DNA from: JAVBSC01 sp031547305
Lineage (GTDB): Bacteria > Desulfobacterota > Desulfovibrionia > Desulfovibrionales > Desulfovibrionaceae
DNA length: 64,000 nucleotides
Reading direction: 5' to 3'
Assembly (NCBI GenBank): GCA_031547305.1
Contig: JAVBSC010000033.1
Coordinates: 6,770-70,769, forward strand
The notes beneath the pieces are model-generated. The model made no database searches and was not told where the DNA came from. It was given only the letters and a program-made list of their open reading frames with translations. The translations under genes and the position numbers were made by a program. Positions 26,993 through 37,185 of this stretch are shown piece after piece; positions within the stretch are counted from its first letter, which is position 1, and each line of letters opens with the position of its first letter.

Positions 26993-29900
26993 ATGATTGT
27001 CTGGCTGGCTTCTTTTCCTCGCTCCGGAAATACTTTTATGCGAGTGTTGCTTCACCAGTGTTTTGGCAAGGAAACATATTCAATTCACAATGACAAGTAT
27101 GATATAGAAAAAACAAAAAGCCTATCGGATATTACCGGGCATACGCATTTTGACGAAAATGCGCTTGCGGCAATGCGTACTGATGATAAGACATACTTTA
27201 TAAAAACACACAGACTAAATATCTCTGATTATATAAATGATAAAGTAATTTACCTCATAAGGGATGGTCGTGATGCGACAGTATCTCTCGCGATATATAC
27301 TAAAAATTTTGCTCCAGGTTATTTTTCTCCAATACAAATAATTGATGGGGAATTTGCTTTCGGGAGCTGGCATGAGCATGTGGCCGCCTGGTCGAGAAAA
27401 TCAGATAATATTCAGATCGTAAAATTTGAAAATCTTGTGGCAAATCCGCTTCGGATTACTGACAAACTCGCTGATGATTTCGGGCTAACTTACATTAACA
27501 GGAGCGCTCCGGTTTTTTCAGAATTGCATGCGTTGAACGGCTCGTTTTTTAATTCGGGACAATCGTTGACCTATCTGCAAAAGATGAATGAAATCGAGCA
27601 TAATTATTTTTGGTTTAAATCTCATGAACAAATGCTTGCAAATGGGTACACGGAAAATATCCCCGCCATATTCACGGATGAAAAGCATTCTTTATTTTTA
27701 AAATCCATAGCGTACCAGCTTGAAAACAGCAGAAATGACCAAAACGGAAATAAAGAAGGCCTGAAAAATGAAATAGCGACGCTCAACGAGCGGCAACTTC
27801 AGCTTAAAAATAAAAATGCCGAGCTTGAAGAACAAAAAAAAGAACTGGAAGCGCGCAAGGCCAGGGAAATCAATGAACTTAGGACGAATGTCGTTGCTCT
27901 TCAGGCAAACATTGATAACCTTAGGAAAAAGGAGAGTGAGCAACAAAAAATAACCGCCGACATACAACTCAGACTGGAATTGAGCCAGGGTGAAGTCGGC
28001 CGCCTTCAAACCTTGGCCGGCGCCGACCAGCGGTTGATCCACGAGCTTGACGAGAAGGCGCGCGGCCTTGCCATGAGCATGCACGCCCGCGAGGCGGTTC
28101 TGCGCGCCTCCTGGTGGCGTCGCCGCTTTCTGCCGAAGATGCCGTTGCCGCGGATTGAGGCGCCCATTAGTCTGGCGTCTCAGCCAATATCAAACGCCGC
28201 CCGGCCAATCGACGAGAGGGCGCCGGACATAACGCTCAAGCCGTCGGCCTCCCCGCGCCAGGCAATCCCGACGCCCCCGCCGCCCGCATCATCCACTTCC
28301 GCAACGCCGGATGGTAAACGGCCCGGCTCTTTTGAACGGTATCCGGATCGCACCGGCCAACGCATTGCCGAGGGCGGACGACGGTTGAATGGGGAAAAGC
28401 GCGCCTCCAGGCCAGGCGAACCGCTCGTCACCATCATCACCACAGTTCGTAATGGGGAAAAGCATCTTGCGCAGGCCATGGAATCAGTATTCGCGCAGAC
28501 CTACCCGAATGTCGAATACATTATCGTCGACGGCGCATCCACTGACGGCACTCTTGATTTGATTCGCCGGTACGAAGAGAAAGTTGATTATTACGTTTCC
28601 GAGCCTGATATCGGTATCTACGCGGGCATGAACAAAGGCATTGAACTCGCGAAAGGCGATTATATACTTATCCTCAACGCTGATGACCATTATGTCCATA
28701 CGGCTGTGGAAAAACTGGTTCGCGTTGCCGAGGCGGCCGAGGCTGATTTGGTTGCCGCTGATTCTCATAACGTCGATGCTGAGGGCCGGGGCGTACCACC
28801 TGCCGCTGGTTCAGGCCTGTCACGCTCATCCTGGACCCCATTGGCCTATATCGTCTGCCCACTGAAGCATGAGAGCACGCTTGTTCACAAAAACGTCTAT
28901 GCGCACAATGGACTCTACGACGAAACTTTGAAAGTGTGTGCCGATTGGAAATGGATGGCGGAACTATACGATGGCGGACGTTGCCGGGTTGAGCTTCTCG
29001 GCGAACCGCTTCTTGTTTTCCGGAAGGTGGACGGCGCCAGCGCCAATTCGAATGCAGCCAGCGCGAGACAACACTGGCAGGAACGGATTGATGTGGCGGC
29101 CGCATTTTTTCCGGAAGTGGATATCCAGGACTTGCCTGGCATTTTGAAGCTGGACTCGCCGAAAATGCACGAGGAGGCCCAACGATTAAAGTCAAAGTAT
29201 CCGGCCAGCGGCAAACTGCATCGAATCCTGGACCTTCGCCGCCAGGGGTGGCGTTTCGCCACGCGCGTCTCTAATGAAGACTTCGACCCGCTGCAGCCGC
29301 CATTCATCTCCGCGTTGCCCACGCCACGCGCCGAGCCCCTGCGCTCCGGCGGAATCCGTTCAACCAGCCGCCCAGGCCGCTGGTTGCGCTATCCCGATCG
29401 TACCGGTCAACGCCTGGCCGAAGGGGGGCGCCGCCTGCGTAGCGAGTACCCCTTCCCGAGTTCAGACGCCCCGCTCGTCACCGTCGTCACCACTGTCCGC
29501 AACGGAGAAAAACATCTTGCGCAGGCCATGGAATCGGTATTCGCCCAGGCCTACCCAAACATCGAATACATCATAGTCGACAGCGCATCCACCGACAGAA
29601 CCCTTGATTTGATACGGCAATACGAAGAAAAAATTGATTATTATATTTCCGAGCCTGATGCCGGCATCTACGCCGGAATGAATAAAGGAATCGAGCTCGC
29701 GCGCGGCGATTACATCATTGTTCTAAATTCAGATGATTACTTTGATGGTCCAGAGGCGGTGGCTAAACTGGCGACTCCAGCCAGAGACGGCGGCTATGAA
29801 GTCGTAATGGGCGCCAACCGTATTCTGGACACGCGTGATGGCCGTCAAAAAATATTGGTTCCCTCTCTGGACGCCCGCTTATTCCTGCGTTGCACAATCG

Positions 29901-30928
29901 CCCAAGAAGCCATGCTTGTTCATAAGAACGTCTATGCCGGCTTTGGATTATACGACGAATCGTACCGCGTTATCTCTGACTGGTGTTGGATACGCAAAAA
30001 TCTGAAGCGGACGCGGAACCTGATCCTGGACGACAGCATCGTCTGCTTTCGCCCCGGCGGCGCGAGCGGTCAGGACACTGTCAGCACGGCTCAAGAAAAA
30101 TACCACATGTTACGCCGGGAAATTCCCGGCCTGACCTGGGAAGATTATTATCCCATGCGCTATCCCCACAATCTGACGCGGGAAAACGCCCTTCAGTTGA
30201 TGGACAAATACTCGCACTGCCAGGAACTGCGCGCCGCGCTGGAATTGTTTTTGGAGCACGATATTGCCGGAGGCAACCCCTCAGCCATACATTCCGTTGA
30301 AAAACACGCCACATCCCCCATCGTTACGGAAGCCGAAGCATTGGTAGCGCCACCTTCCGGCAAGGAAACTTTTGACCCCACACAATTCAATCAATGGCTC
30401 GCCGATTTTTTGCGGAAAACTTTTCCGCCAATAACGGGGCGCGCGCGGCGAGCTTTGGATGTCGGCTGCGGCACTGGCATGAATGCCCAAGCGTTTCAGA
30501 AAGCTGGCTGGGAATACCACGGCGTGGACATATCGGATACAGCGATAGAACAGGCGCGCGGACGCGCGCCCGCTGGCACATATAAGCTCCATGATTTTTC
30601 ATCTTCACCTCTGCCAGAATGGGAAAATAGTTTTGATTGCGTGTTCATCAGCACAGTACTCATCCATGTGGTCGACGATGAGCGGTGGCGCACCATCCTC
30701 CGCCATGCGGCGAAACAACTCTCTGACAGCGGCAAGCTGGTGATTGTTGACGCCGTGCCCGCGCAACGCCAAACGCCAGCCGAGCATGTGGTTGTGCGGT
30801 CATTGGACGAGTACAAAGATGTTGCGGAATCATTGCGCATGACACTGGAATTTCACGCCAAAGAACAAGGCGAGGCTGCATGTCTTATAATCAGCAAGCC
30901 TGCAAAAATGGAAGATGGAGCCGTCTAA
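26993..30928 (+). CDS. Giant sulfotransferase - GT2 - GT2 - methyltransferase protein
   Basis: 1311 residues. Residues 1-240: PAPS-type sulfotransferase (SFPRSGNTFMRVLL, YLIRDGRDATVS). Residues 245-345: coiled coil rich in Glu, Lys and Gln. A Pro-rich linker follows. Residues about 476-720 and 826-1085: two related GT-A family 2 domains, each with TVRNGEKHLAQAMESVFAQ and EYIIVD, acid pairs LNADD and LNSDD. Residues 1115-1300: class I methyltransferase (LDVGCGTGMNAQAF). The first 700 bases are AT-rich, unlike the rest, so the sulfotransferase part appears to have been acquired separately. The 319-base gap before it (26674-26992) holds no gene. The stop overlaps the next start (TAATG). Confidence 0.88.
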   Translation: MIVWLASFPRSGNTFMRVLLHQCFGKETYSIHNDKYDIEKTKSLSDITGHTHFDENALAAMRTDDKTYFIKTHRLNISDYINDKVIYLIRDGRDATVSLAIYTKNFAPGYFSPIQIIDGEFAFGSWHEHVAAWSRKSDNIQIVKFENLVANPLRITDKLADDFGLTYINRSAPVFSELHALNGSFFNSGQSLTYLQKMNEIEHNYFWFKSHEQMLANGYTENIPAIFTDEKHSLFLKSIAYQLENSRNDQNGNKEGLKNEIATLNERQLQLKNKNAELEEQKKELEARKAREINELRTNVVALQANIDNLRKKESEQQKITADIQLRLELSQGEVGRLQTLAGADQRLIHELDEKARGLAMSMHAREAVLRASWWRRRFLPKMPLPRIEAPISLASQPISNAARPIDERAPDITLKPSASPRQAIPTPPPPASSTSATPDGKRPGSFERYPDRTGQRIAEGGRRLNGEKRASRPGEPLVTIITTVRNGEKHLAQAMESVFAQTYPNVEYIIVDGASTDGTLDLIRRYEEKVDYYVSEPDIGIYAGMNKGIELAKGDYILILNADDHYVHTAVEKLVRVAEAAEADLVAADSHNVDAEGRGVPPAAGSGLSRSSWTPLAYIVCPLKHESTLVHKNVYAHNGLYDETLKVCADWKWMAELYDGGRCRVELLGEPLLVFRKVDGASANSNAASARQHWQERIDVAAAFFPEVDIQDLPGILKLDSPKMHEEAQRLKSKYPASGKLHRILDLRRQGWRFATRVSNEDFDPLQPPFISALPTPRAEPLRSGGIRSTSRPGRWLRYPDRTGQRLAEGGRRLRSEYPFPSSDAPLVTVVTTVRNGEKHLAQAMESVFAQAYPNIEYIIVDSASTDRTLDLIRQYEEKIDYYISEPDAGIYAGMNKGIELARGDYIIVLNSDDYFDGPEAVAKLATPARDGGYEVVMGANRILDTRDGRQKILVPSLDARLFLRCTIAQEAMLVHKNVYAGFGLYDESYRVISDWCWIRKNLKRTRNLILDDSIVCFRPGGASGQDTVSTAQEKYHMLRREIPGLTWEDYYPMRYPHNLTRENALQLMDKYSHCQELRAALELFLEHDIAGGNPSAIHSVEKHATSPIVTEAEALVAPPSGKETFDPTQFNQWLADFLRKTFPPITGRARRALDVGCGTGMNAQAFQKAGWEYHGVDISDTAIEQARGRAPAGTYKLHDFSSSPLPEWENSFDCVFISTVLIHVVDDERWRTILRHAAKQLSDSGKLVIVDAVPAQRQTPAEHVVVRSLDEYKDVAESLRMTLEFHAKEQGEAACLIISKPAKMEDGAV
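28340..29745 (+). repeat. Internal duplication of the GT2 domain
   Basis: Bases 28340-28695 and 29392-29745 encode the same block in the same order: YPDRTGQR, EGGRRL, LVT, TTVRNGEKHLAQAMESVFAQ, EYIIVD, YAGMNKGIELA. Bases agree over long runs, indicating a relatively recent in-gene duplication. The downstream acceptor halves differ. Confidence 0.85.
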
Positions 30929-33900
30929 TGAAGGGTACAATCGCGATTTGCGGTCACTCATTGACAAACGGCGGTTTGCAGAAGGTCGCCGGCCTGGCGT
31001 CGCTCGCATTAGCCGAGTTGGGATTTGACATTGTTCATCTTCTTGAAAAAACAGACCCCGTGGCTTTTGACCACGCCGGATCGATTTTGCCCGCAAACAT
31101 CAATCTGCCCGAGGTACGGCAAGCGGTGGCGGGAGCGCGGCTGGTGTTCGATTACGGCTATCGAGATGAGGGAGTCACGCCATTTTTGCGCTACCTTGCC
31201 GAACACGCCGCCGGCAAAGTGATGCCTACAGCGCATAATACCCTTACGGTCGGAAACTATCTTGATGTCTACCGCGATTTGAAGATTTTACAGCGGGCGC
31301 CGGCGGTGCTGTGCGTTTCTCAGGCGGTGCGCGCCGCCGCTGAACAGCGCTACGGCCCATTACCAAACGCCCGTGTCATGTACTGCGCGATTGATCCGCG
31401 GTTCTCGCCCGGCCCGGCTCCTGCCAAAGACCCGCTCCACCCACGGCCTTATTTCATTTTCGTAGGTCGGCCAAGCATACACCATAAAGGTCTTGACCAT
31501 CTGCTCGCCGCCTGGTCTCAATCCGGCCTGGCTTCGTCCCATGATCTGCTTTTACTTGGCGCAGACCCGCCGCCGGATAAACTCTCAACTTTGATCGCGG
31601 CCAGTGGCGTGGGCGCTTCCATTCATTGCCTGCCTTTCACCGACAACGTCGCTCCCTGGATAGCGCAGGCCATGGCGCTTGTGCTTGCCAGCCGCCATGA
31701 GGGCCTGGGGCTGGTGCTGCCTGAAGCTTTGCATTGCGGCACGCCGTGCATCGCCACACGCTGCGGCGGCCCGGAAGAAGTAATCCAGGACGGAGTCAAC
31801 GGCTTTTTACTGGATGTTGGCGATACAGCGGGATTTGCGGCGGCGATGAACCGCATCGCGGGTGAACCGGGGTTGCGCGCCCGCCTGGCGGCGGCCGCGC
31901 CCGCCTCTGTCGAACGTTTCCTCTATCCCGCCCATGTTCGGGCGTGGGAAGGACTGTTGACGGATTTAGGCGTTTATCAATCTTCTCCTTCCGCCACTCC
32001 CCTTGCCCGCGTCGCGCCCTCCGTTCCCCTTTCCAATATCAGCGCTCCGCCAGCGGTGTCCGTGCAGCTGCCGGTCTATAACAAAGCCCGCTATCTGCGT
32101 GAATGCCTGGATTCAATTACCGCGCAGACATTCACCGATTTTGAGGTAATCTGCGTCGACGACGCCAGTACCGACGGGTCCTGGGACATCCTGCGGGAAT
32201 ATGCGGCGCGCGACCCGCGCTTTCGCCTGTTCCGCCATGAGACCAATCTGGGAACGCTTGCCGCCCGTAAGCGTTGCTTTATTGAAGCGCGCGGCGATTA
32301 CATGGCCTTTATCGACGCCGACGACCTGGCCGATCCGAATATGCTTGCCCATCTGCATTCCCTGACTGAAGGGCGTATCGACCTTGTGCAATGCGCGGCC
32401 CAAATCCATGATCCGGAAAAAATTCTTTCAGATAAACTATGCGAGCAGTACGAACGCCATTATGGCAAAGTGGCTCCTGTTCAGCTCAATGGGGCGGATG
32501 TCTGGAATAACCTGCTACGGTCAATAAAAACAAACCTGTGGCTGTCGCTGGCAAGCCGCAAGGTATACCAGGCCATCCTGCCGCACATCCCCGCCGAGCG
32601 GCTCCAGCACGGCAACGACAATTTGCTGGTGCTGATGCTGGCTTTCTTCTCCAAGAGCTTTCGCAGCACGGATCAGGTGCTTTATCGCTTCCGTGCCAAT
32701 CACACTAGTTCCAACTTCATTTCAATCGCCCCAGACAAGGCTCTGGCACATATCGAAAGTCGAGCTCGCGTTATGCAGTGCGCCAAAAATTTTCTGAAAC
32801 AAGTAACGCCGGATTCCGACTGGAGCCAGCCGCCCTACGCAAAGTATTTCGACGCATTGGCAGGCTATCCCGCACAACTCATCACCCGCTGCGTAGAGTA
32901 CCACCCTGAAAGCCTGGACAGTCTGGTTGCCGCTTATCAACACTCTTTTGGAGATTGGTCTAAAAATCATATTTCGCAAATCCTGGCGAACGCCGCGACC
33001 AAACAGCCGTCAGCCCTCCCCGCACCGCCGAAACAAACTTTTCTGAAACTCCTGCGCGCTGTTGCCAAATACTGGCGTGTCGCCAGGCATATACGGCATT
33101 CAGGGCTGTTTTTTCCCTCCTGGTATCTCGCTCGCAACCCTGATGTGAGGGCGGCGGGGTGGTATCCGCTTATGCACTATCTCGCATACGGCGCTCTGGA
33201 AGGCCGCGACCCCAATCCGCTGTTCGATACCGCCTGGTATCTGCGCGCCAATCCTGACGCGGCGTCTTGCGGCAACCCTCTGTTGCACTACATTCTTTAC
33301 GGTTGGCGCGAGAATCGCTCGCCGTCGCCACGTTTCAACGTCGCCGACTATCTGCGGGCGTACCCAAAGGTGGCGGAAAATGGCGTCGAACCGTTGAAGC
33401 ACTATTTCTTGCGTGGGATTGTTGAGGGGGTGCGACTTCCTGCTTCAAAGCCTCCAGATCAGAAGTCCTCCGAACCGAAAGCTCCGGATACCCAGGCTGG
33501 AGCAACGCCACCAGCCGCGCCCCCGGCATCGGAAGACCCTATCCCGCCATCTTTCGGGGGATCCGCCTCAGAGCCGAAAATGTCCGCTCCAGCGCCGGAT
33601 TCGACAATAAAGCCCTTTATGCCGGTTTTGAAGCTGTCCACAGTGCTGGAATTAGACAACTGGTATAGCCTTTACCCAGAGTTTGTGACGCTACGGGAGA
33701 AGATGCAGGGGATATCCGAAAAAGATTATCGCAACACAAATTTGAAGCTGATCCAGGATTTAGCTCTTGTCGATTTCATGTCCAGGAATCTTCGCCCCGG
33801 CGCCAAGATTTTGGAAATCGGCGGCGGCTATTCGAGAGTTCTTACATATTTTAAAGATCGTTTTGAAGGCTGGAACCTGGACAAGTTCGAGGGGATCGGC

Positions 33901-36900
33901 AACGGTCCTAAAAGAATCCCCACGGGTATGCCCTATAAAATTGTGCCCGACTATATCGGCGCCTTCTCCAAAGACTTGCCGGACGGATATTTTGATTTCG
34001 TTTTTTCGAACTCGGTATTTGAACATATCCGGGGCGACGCCGCGGCTATGAACGCCATCACCGATGATATCGATCGACTCTTGAAACCGGACGGCCTGCA
34101 GGTCCATTGCATGGACTGCCGCTTCTCGCCGGCCAGGCCGCTTGACTTGCCGAAACAGCGTCCACTGATCAATCATGTTATTGAACGGGACGGTTTCAAG
34201 GCGCAATATATCTACGATCACTACCGCGACCCGGAAGTGTTCACCATGTCCGGCCAAGCCTATGACCGTTTCTGGAAAAAGGCTTGCAACGACCGTCCTC
34301 ACGAACTCGACGGCCTGCCGTTCAACATCTTTCTAGCCGCCGGCCGCTCCCCGCGGCCATCCGCCTCAGCGCCGATGGCAAAAATGGAAGAAAGGCGCCC
34401 CACCTCACCGGGGTCTGAATCGACAGCACCTAGTAATGCCGTCAAAACGGCGTCAGCAGGCGCAACCATAAGACCAGTTGACCATATTCCGCCATCTTCC
34501 AGGTTACTTAACCTTGAGCAAAAGATTGCCAGGCCCACGCCGAATTCGCCCAACGCATCGACAATGGACCCTTTCGTGCCGGTTATGAAGCTGTCGACCA
34601 TGCGGGAATTAGCCGACTGGCATCGCCTTTATCCAGACTTCGTAGCGCTGTACGAAAACAAAACCAAGGTATCGGTAGAGGACTACCGTAATTCAAATTT
34701 GAAATTGATCCAGGATTTAGCGATAGTTGATTTCATATCCAACAATCTCCACCCCGGCGCTAAAATTTTGGAGATCGGCGGGGGGTATTCGAGAGTTCTT
34801 GTGTACTTCAAAGATCGCTTTGAAGGTTGGAATCTGGACAAGTTCGAGGGAATCGGCAACGGCCCGAAGAAAATCCCGACGGATATGCCCTATAAAATCG
34901 TGCCCGACTATATCGGCGCCTTCTCCAAGGACTTGCCGAACGGCTATTTCGACTTAATTTTTTCGATCTCAGTGTTCGAACATGTCGAAGGCGACGCAGC
35001 GGCTATGAGCGCCATCACCGACGATATCGACCGTCTATTGAAACCGGACGGCCTGCAGGTCCATTGCATGGATTGCCGCTTTCCGCCGCCAGAGCCTATT
35101 GATCTGCCAAAGCAGAGGCCACTCATCAATCACGTTATCGAACGGAACGGTTTCAAGGCGCAATATATCTACGATCACTACCGCGACCCGGAAGTGTTCA
35201 CCATGTCCGCCCAAGCCTATGACCGTTTCTGGAAAAAAACTCTAAACGGCCGCCCCCATGAACTCCACGGCCTGCCGTGCAATATCTTTCTTGCCGCCGG
35301 CCGCTCTTCTCAGCTATACGCCACATCGCCGCCGGGAGAAAGTCGCCCCACCTCACCGGGGTCTGAATCGACATATGATTTGCAAGCGACAGAAACTTCA
35401 ACCATAAACGAACGGCCTTGCAACATCTGCGGCTCCACCTCTTTCAAAGCCGCCTGGCGGGGCCGCCTGAACAACGGCGTCCCGCCGCGTTGTGCTCAGT
35501 GCCTTTCCTGCGAACGCCACCGCGTCATCCGCCGCGCCTTTGACGACATGCCCCCCACCTGGTTCAACGATGCGGGACTGTTGCAATTTTCCGACGATCC
35601 CTCAGTACCGGCTGAGCGATTCGGCAAGACTGAAACCAGTATTTTTAACGGAAAAAACCACCTCGATCTCCAGGCTATCGACCGCCCGGATGCATCCTAT
35701 GATTGGGTGATTTGCAATCATGTTCTTGAGCATGTCGCTGACGATCGAAAAGCCATACGCGAAATGTTGCGAATCGTGAAACCAAAGGGAGTGCTCCTGT
35801 TCTCCTACCCCCAACCCATCTCCCGCGAAAAAACAACGGACTGGGGGTATCCCGACGAGAAGCTCGACTACCATTACCGCACCTATGGCCGTGACGCCAT
35901 TGCAACACGCTTTGCGGATGCTTTTACAGGATGGTATATATTGTCATATCAAAATGATGATCCGGTGACCAACACCACGGACATATGTTATTTCGCTACC
36001 CGCGATCCGCTGAAATTTTCCGAACTCCGGGATCGCCAGAATTGGGAAGTCATAATATCGCAAGACTCAAATCCGCAGGATCTTCAATGCAATGCTAACG
36101 TTAAAGAGACGACTAAATGCAAATTGTGGGGCCCAAGCAAAGAAGTTATCTATCTCCCTTCTACAACAGCTGACTTACGCGCCCAAAATGTATATTACGA
36201 TGGCAAAATAAATGACCGTGAATACACTCTACATCCTGGCGATCCTGTTATCGTGGTTTTGACATATGGTAAAGTTGCCAGCTCCGCTGTTACTGCCAGT
36301 CTTAATAGTCATTATAAACGTAAAACACCTGTATACCAGATACATGTATTTGACGATGAAATCCCAAACAATCCAACAACACCGATTGTAAACCACCTAC
36401 TTGCTGGACAGGCATTATATAAAATATATAAGCAGTATAAGAATATTTTGAATTGGAAATTTATAACCGGAATTCGTGAACCGGTTGCTCTCGGCATTTC
36501 AGGCTATTTTCAAAACATATTTCTGAAGTGCGGATACAATAGGGATGAGCTTCTAAAGACAATAATTTTCAATAGAAATAGAGATAATTTTTTAGATAGA
36601 TATTTCAATAAAAATACCATTGGCTTTGATTGGATAGATACTCATTTTAATAGCCAGAATGGCTATGCAATAGCATCAAAAGACAATATATCATTATTAA
36701 TCTATCGATACGACAAACTAGAAAATATTTTTACCACAGCCATGCATAAACTCCTCGGCGTTCCAAATATTGCATTGCAGAAAACCAATGAATCTTCCAA
36801 AAAATTAACAAAATATAATGGTGTCACTATAGCAGATGGCTATGCCAAGGCAACAAAAGAGTTCACAATCCCCATCGATATATGCAAAAAACTATATAAC

Positions 36901-36978
36901 CATAAAAGTATAACACATTTTTACACTCCATATGAGATCAATGAGTTTATAATGCGATGGACTAAATCACCAAAGTAG
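30928..36978 (+). CDS. Giant multidomain glycosyltransferase/methyltransferase/sulfotransferase-like protein
   Basis: 2016 residues from ATG 30928 (GGAG upstream). Residues 1-345: GT4 glycosyltransferase (FVGRPSIHHKGLDHLL, SRHEGLGLVLPEALHCGTP). Residues 374-620: GT2 domain (PVYNKARYLRECLDSI, FIDADD). Residues 726-837: three repeats of the kind WYLARNPDV...NPLxHYxxxGxxEGRxP. Residues 891-1139 and 1211-1459: two nearly identical methyltransferases (ILEIGGGYSRVL). Residues 1494-1711: a third methyltransferase with CxxC pairs (CNICGS, CAQCLSC). Residues 1731-2016: AT-rich-coded domain resembling putative capsular-synthesis/sulfotransferase proteins (VVLTYGKVASSAV). A single-chain assembly and decoration enzyme for repeat units is inferred. 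Confidence 0.87.
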   Translation: MKGTIAICGHSLTNGGLQKVAGLASLALAELGFDIVHLLEKTDPVAFDHAGSILPANINLPEVRQAVAGARLVFDYGYRDEGVTPFLRYLAEHAAGKVMPTAHNTLTVGNYLDVYRDLKILQRAPAVLCVSQAVRAAAEQRYGPLPNARVMYCAIDPRFSPGPAPAKDPLHPRPYFIFVGRPSIHHKGLDHLLAAWSQSGLASSHDLLLLGADPPPDKLSTLIAASGVGASIHCLPFTDNVAPWIAQAMALVLASRHEGLGLVLPEALHCGTPCIATRCGGPEEVIQDGVNGFLLDVGDTAGFAAAMNRIAGEPGLRARLAAAAPASVERFLYPAHVRAWEGLLTDLGVYQSSPSATPLARVAPSVPLSNISAPPAVSVQLPVYNKARYLRECLDSITAQTFTDFEVICVDDASTDGSWDILREYAARDPRFRLFRHETNLGTLAARKRCFIEARGDYMAFIDADDLADPNMLAHLHSLTEGRIDLVQCAAQIHDPEKILSDKLCEQYERHYGKVAPVQLNGADVWNNLLRSIKTNLWLSLASRKVYQAILPHIPAERLQHGNDNLLVLMLAFFSKSFRSTDQVLYRFRANHTSSNFISIAPDKALAHIESRARVMQCAKNFLKQVTPDSDWSQPPYAKYFDALAGYPAQLITRCVEYHPESLDSLVAAYQHSFGDWSKNHISQILANAATKQPSALPAPPKQTFLKLLRAVAKYWRVARHIRHSGLFFPSWYLARNPDVRAAGWYPLMHYLAYGALEGRDPNPLFDTAWYLRANPDAASCGNPLLHYILYGWRENRSPSPRFNVADYLRAYPKVAENGVEPLKHYFLRGIVEGVRLPASKPPDQKSSEPKAPDTQAGATPPAAPPASEDPIPPSFGGSASEPKMSAPAPDSTIKPFMPVLKLSTVLELDNWYSLYPEFVTLREKMQGISEKDYRNTNLKLIQDLALVDFMSRNLRPGAKILEIGGGYSRVLTYFKDRFEGWNLDKFEGIGNGPKRIPTGMPYKIVPDYIGAFSKDLPDGYFDFVFSNSVFEHIRGDAAAMNAITDDIDRLLKPDGLQVHCMDCRFSPARPLDLPKQRPLINHVIERDGFKAQYIYDHYRDPEVFTMSGQAYDRFWKKACNDRPHELDGLPFNIFLAAGRSPRPSASAPMAKMEERRPTSPGSESTAPSNAVKTASAGATIRPVDHIPPSSRLLNLEQKIARPTPNSPNASTMDPFVPVMKLSTMRELADWHRLYPDFVALYENKTKVSVEDYRNSNLKLIQDLAIVDFISNNLHPGAKILEIGGGYSRVLVYFKDRFEGWNLDKFEGIGNGPKKIPTDMPYKIVPDYIGAFSKDLPNGYFDLIFSISVFEHVEGDAAAMSAITDDIDRLLKPDGLQVHCMDCRFPPPEPIDLPKQRPLINHVIERNGFKAQYIYDHYRDPEVFTMSAQAYDRFWKKTLNGRPHELHGLPCNIFLAAGRSSQLYATSPPGESRPTSPGSESTYDLQATETSTINERPCNICGSTSFKAAWRGRLNNGVPPRCAQCLSCERHRVIRRAFDDMPPTWFNDAGLLQFSDDPSVPAERFGKTETSIFNGKNHLDLQAIDRPDASYDWVICNHVLEHVADDRKAIREMLRIVKPKGVLLFSYPQPISREKTTDWGYPDEKLDYHYRTYGRDAIATRFADAFTGWYILSYQNDDPVTNTTDICYFATRDPLKFSELRDRQNWEVIISQDSNPQDLQCNANVKETTKCKLWGPSKEVIYLPSTTADLRAQNVYYDGKINDREYTLHPGDPVIVVLTYGKVASSAVTASLNSHYKRKTPVYQIHVFDDEIPNNPTTPIVNHLLAGQALYKIYKQYKNILNWKFITGIREPVALGISGYFQNIFLKCGYNRDELLKTIIFNRNRDNFLDRYFNKNTIGFDWIDTHFNSQNGYAIASKDNISLLIYRYDKLENIFTTAMHKLLGVPNIALQKTNESSKKLTKYNGVTIADGYAKATKEFTIPIDICKKLYNHKSITHFYTPYEINEFIMRWTKSPK
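33598..35305 (+). repeat. Tandem duplication of a methyltransferase domain with its linker
   Basis: Bases 33598-34345 recur at 34558-35305, an offset of 960 bases, with long identical runs such as those encoding YKIVPDYIGAFSKDLP. The linkers after both copies share CACCTCACCGGGGTCTGAAT (from 34402 and from 35347), so the duplicated unit included the linker. Confidence 0.9.
35410..36075 (+). repeat. Methyltransferase module, copy 1 of a dispersed duplication
   Basis: Encodes the CxxC methyltransferase domain inside the 2016-residue protein. The same module ends the protein encoded at 38265-39755 (copy 2, 39066-39728). The two agree at most positions by eye and diverge abruptly after SQDS. Confidence 0.9.
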
Positions 36979-37185
36979 AGAGTCTTACCAACTGAATACT
37001 ATTGGTGTATTCATATGTCTCTGCGCAAACTTTAACACAGTCTGATAGCATTATCGATATTTATATCTTTACATTGCTATTCAAACAATGCATGGCCTTC
37101 TGAGCTCTATGCCCATGGCAAACATAACTGCCCCACTCGAAAGACAGTCCATCAAGGTGGAATCGCTGTAGCGAGGAGCGCTCTC

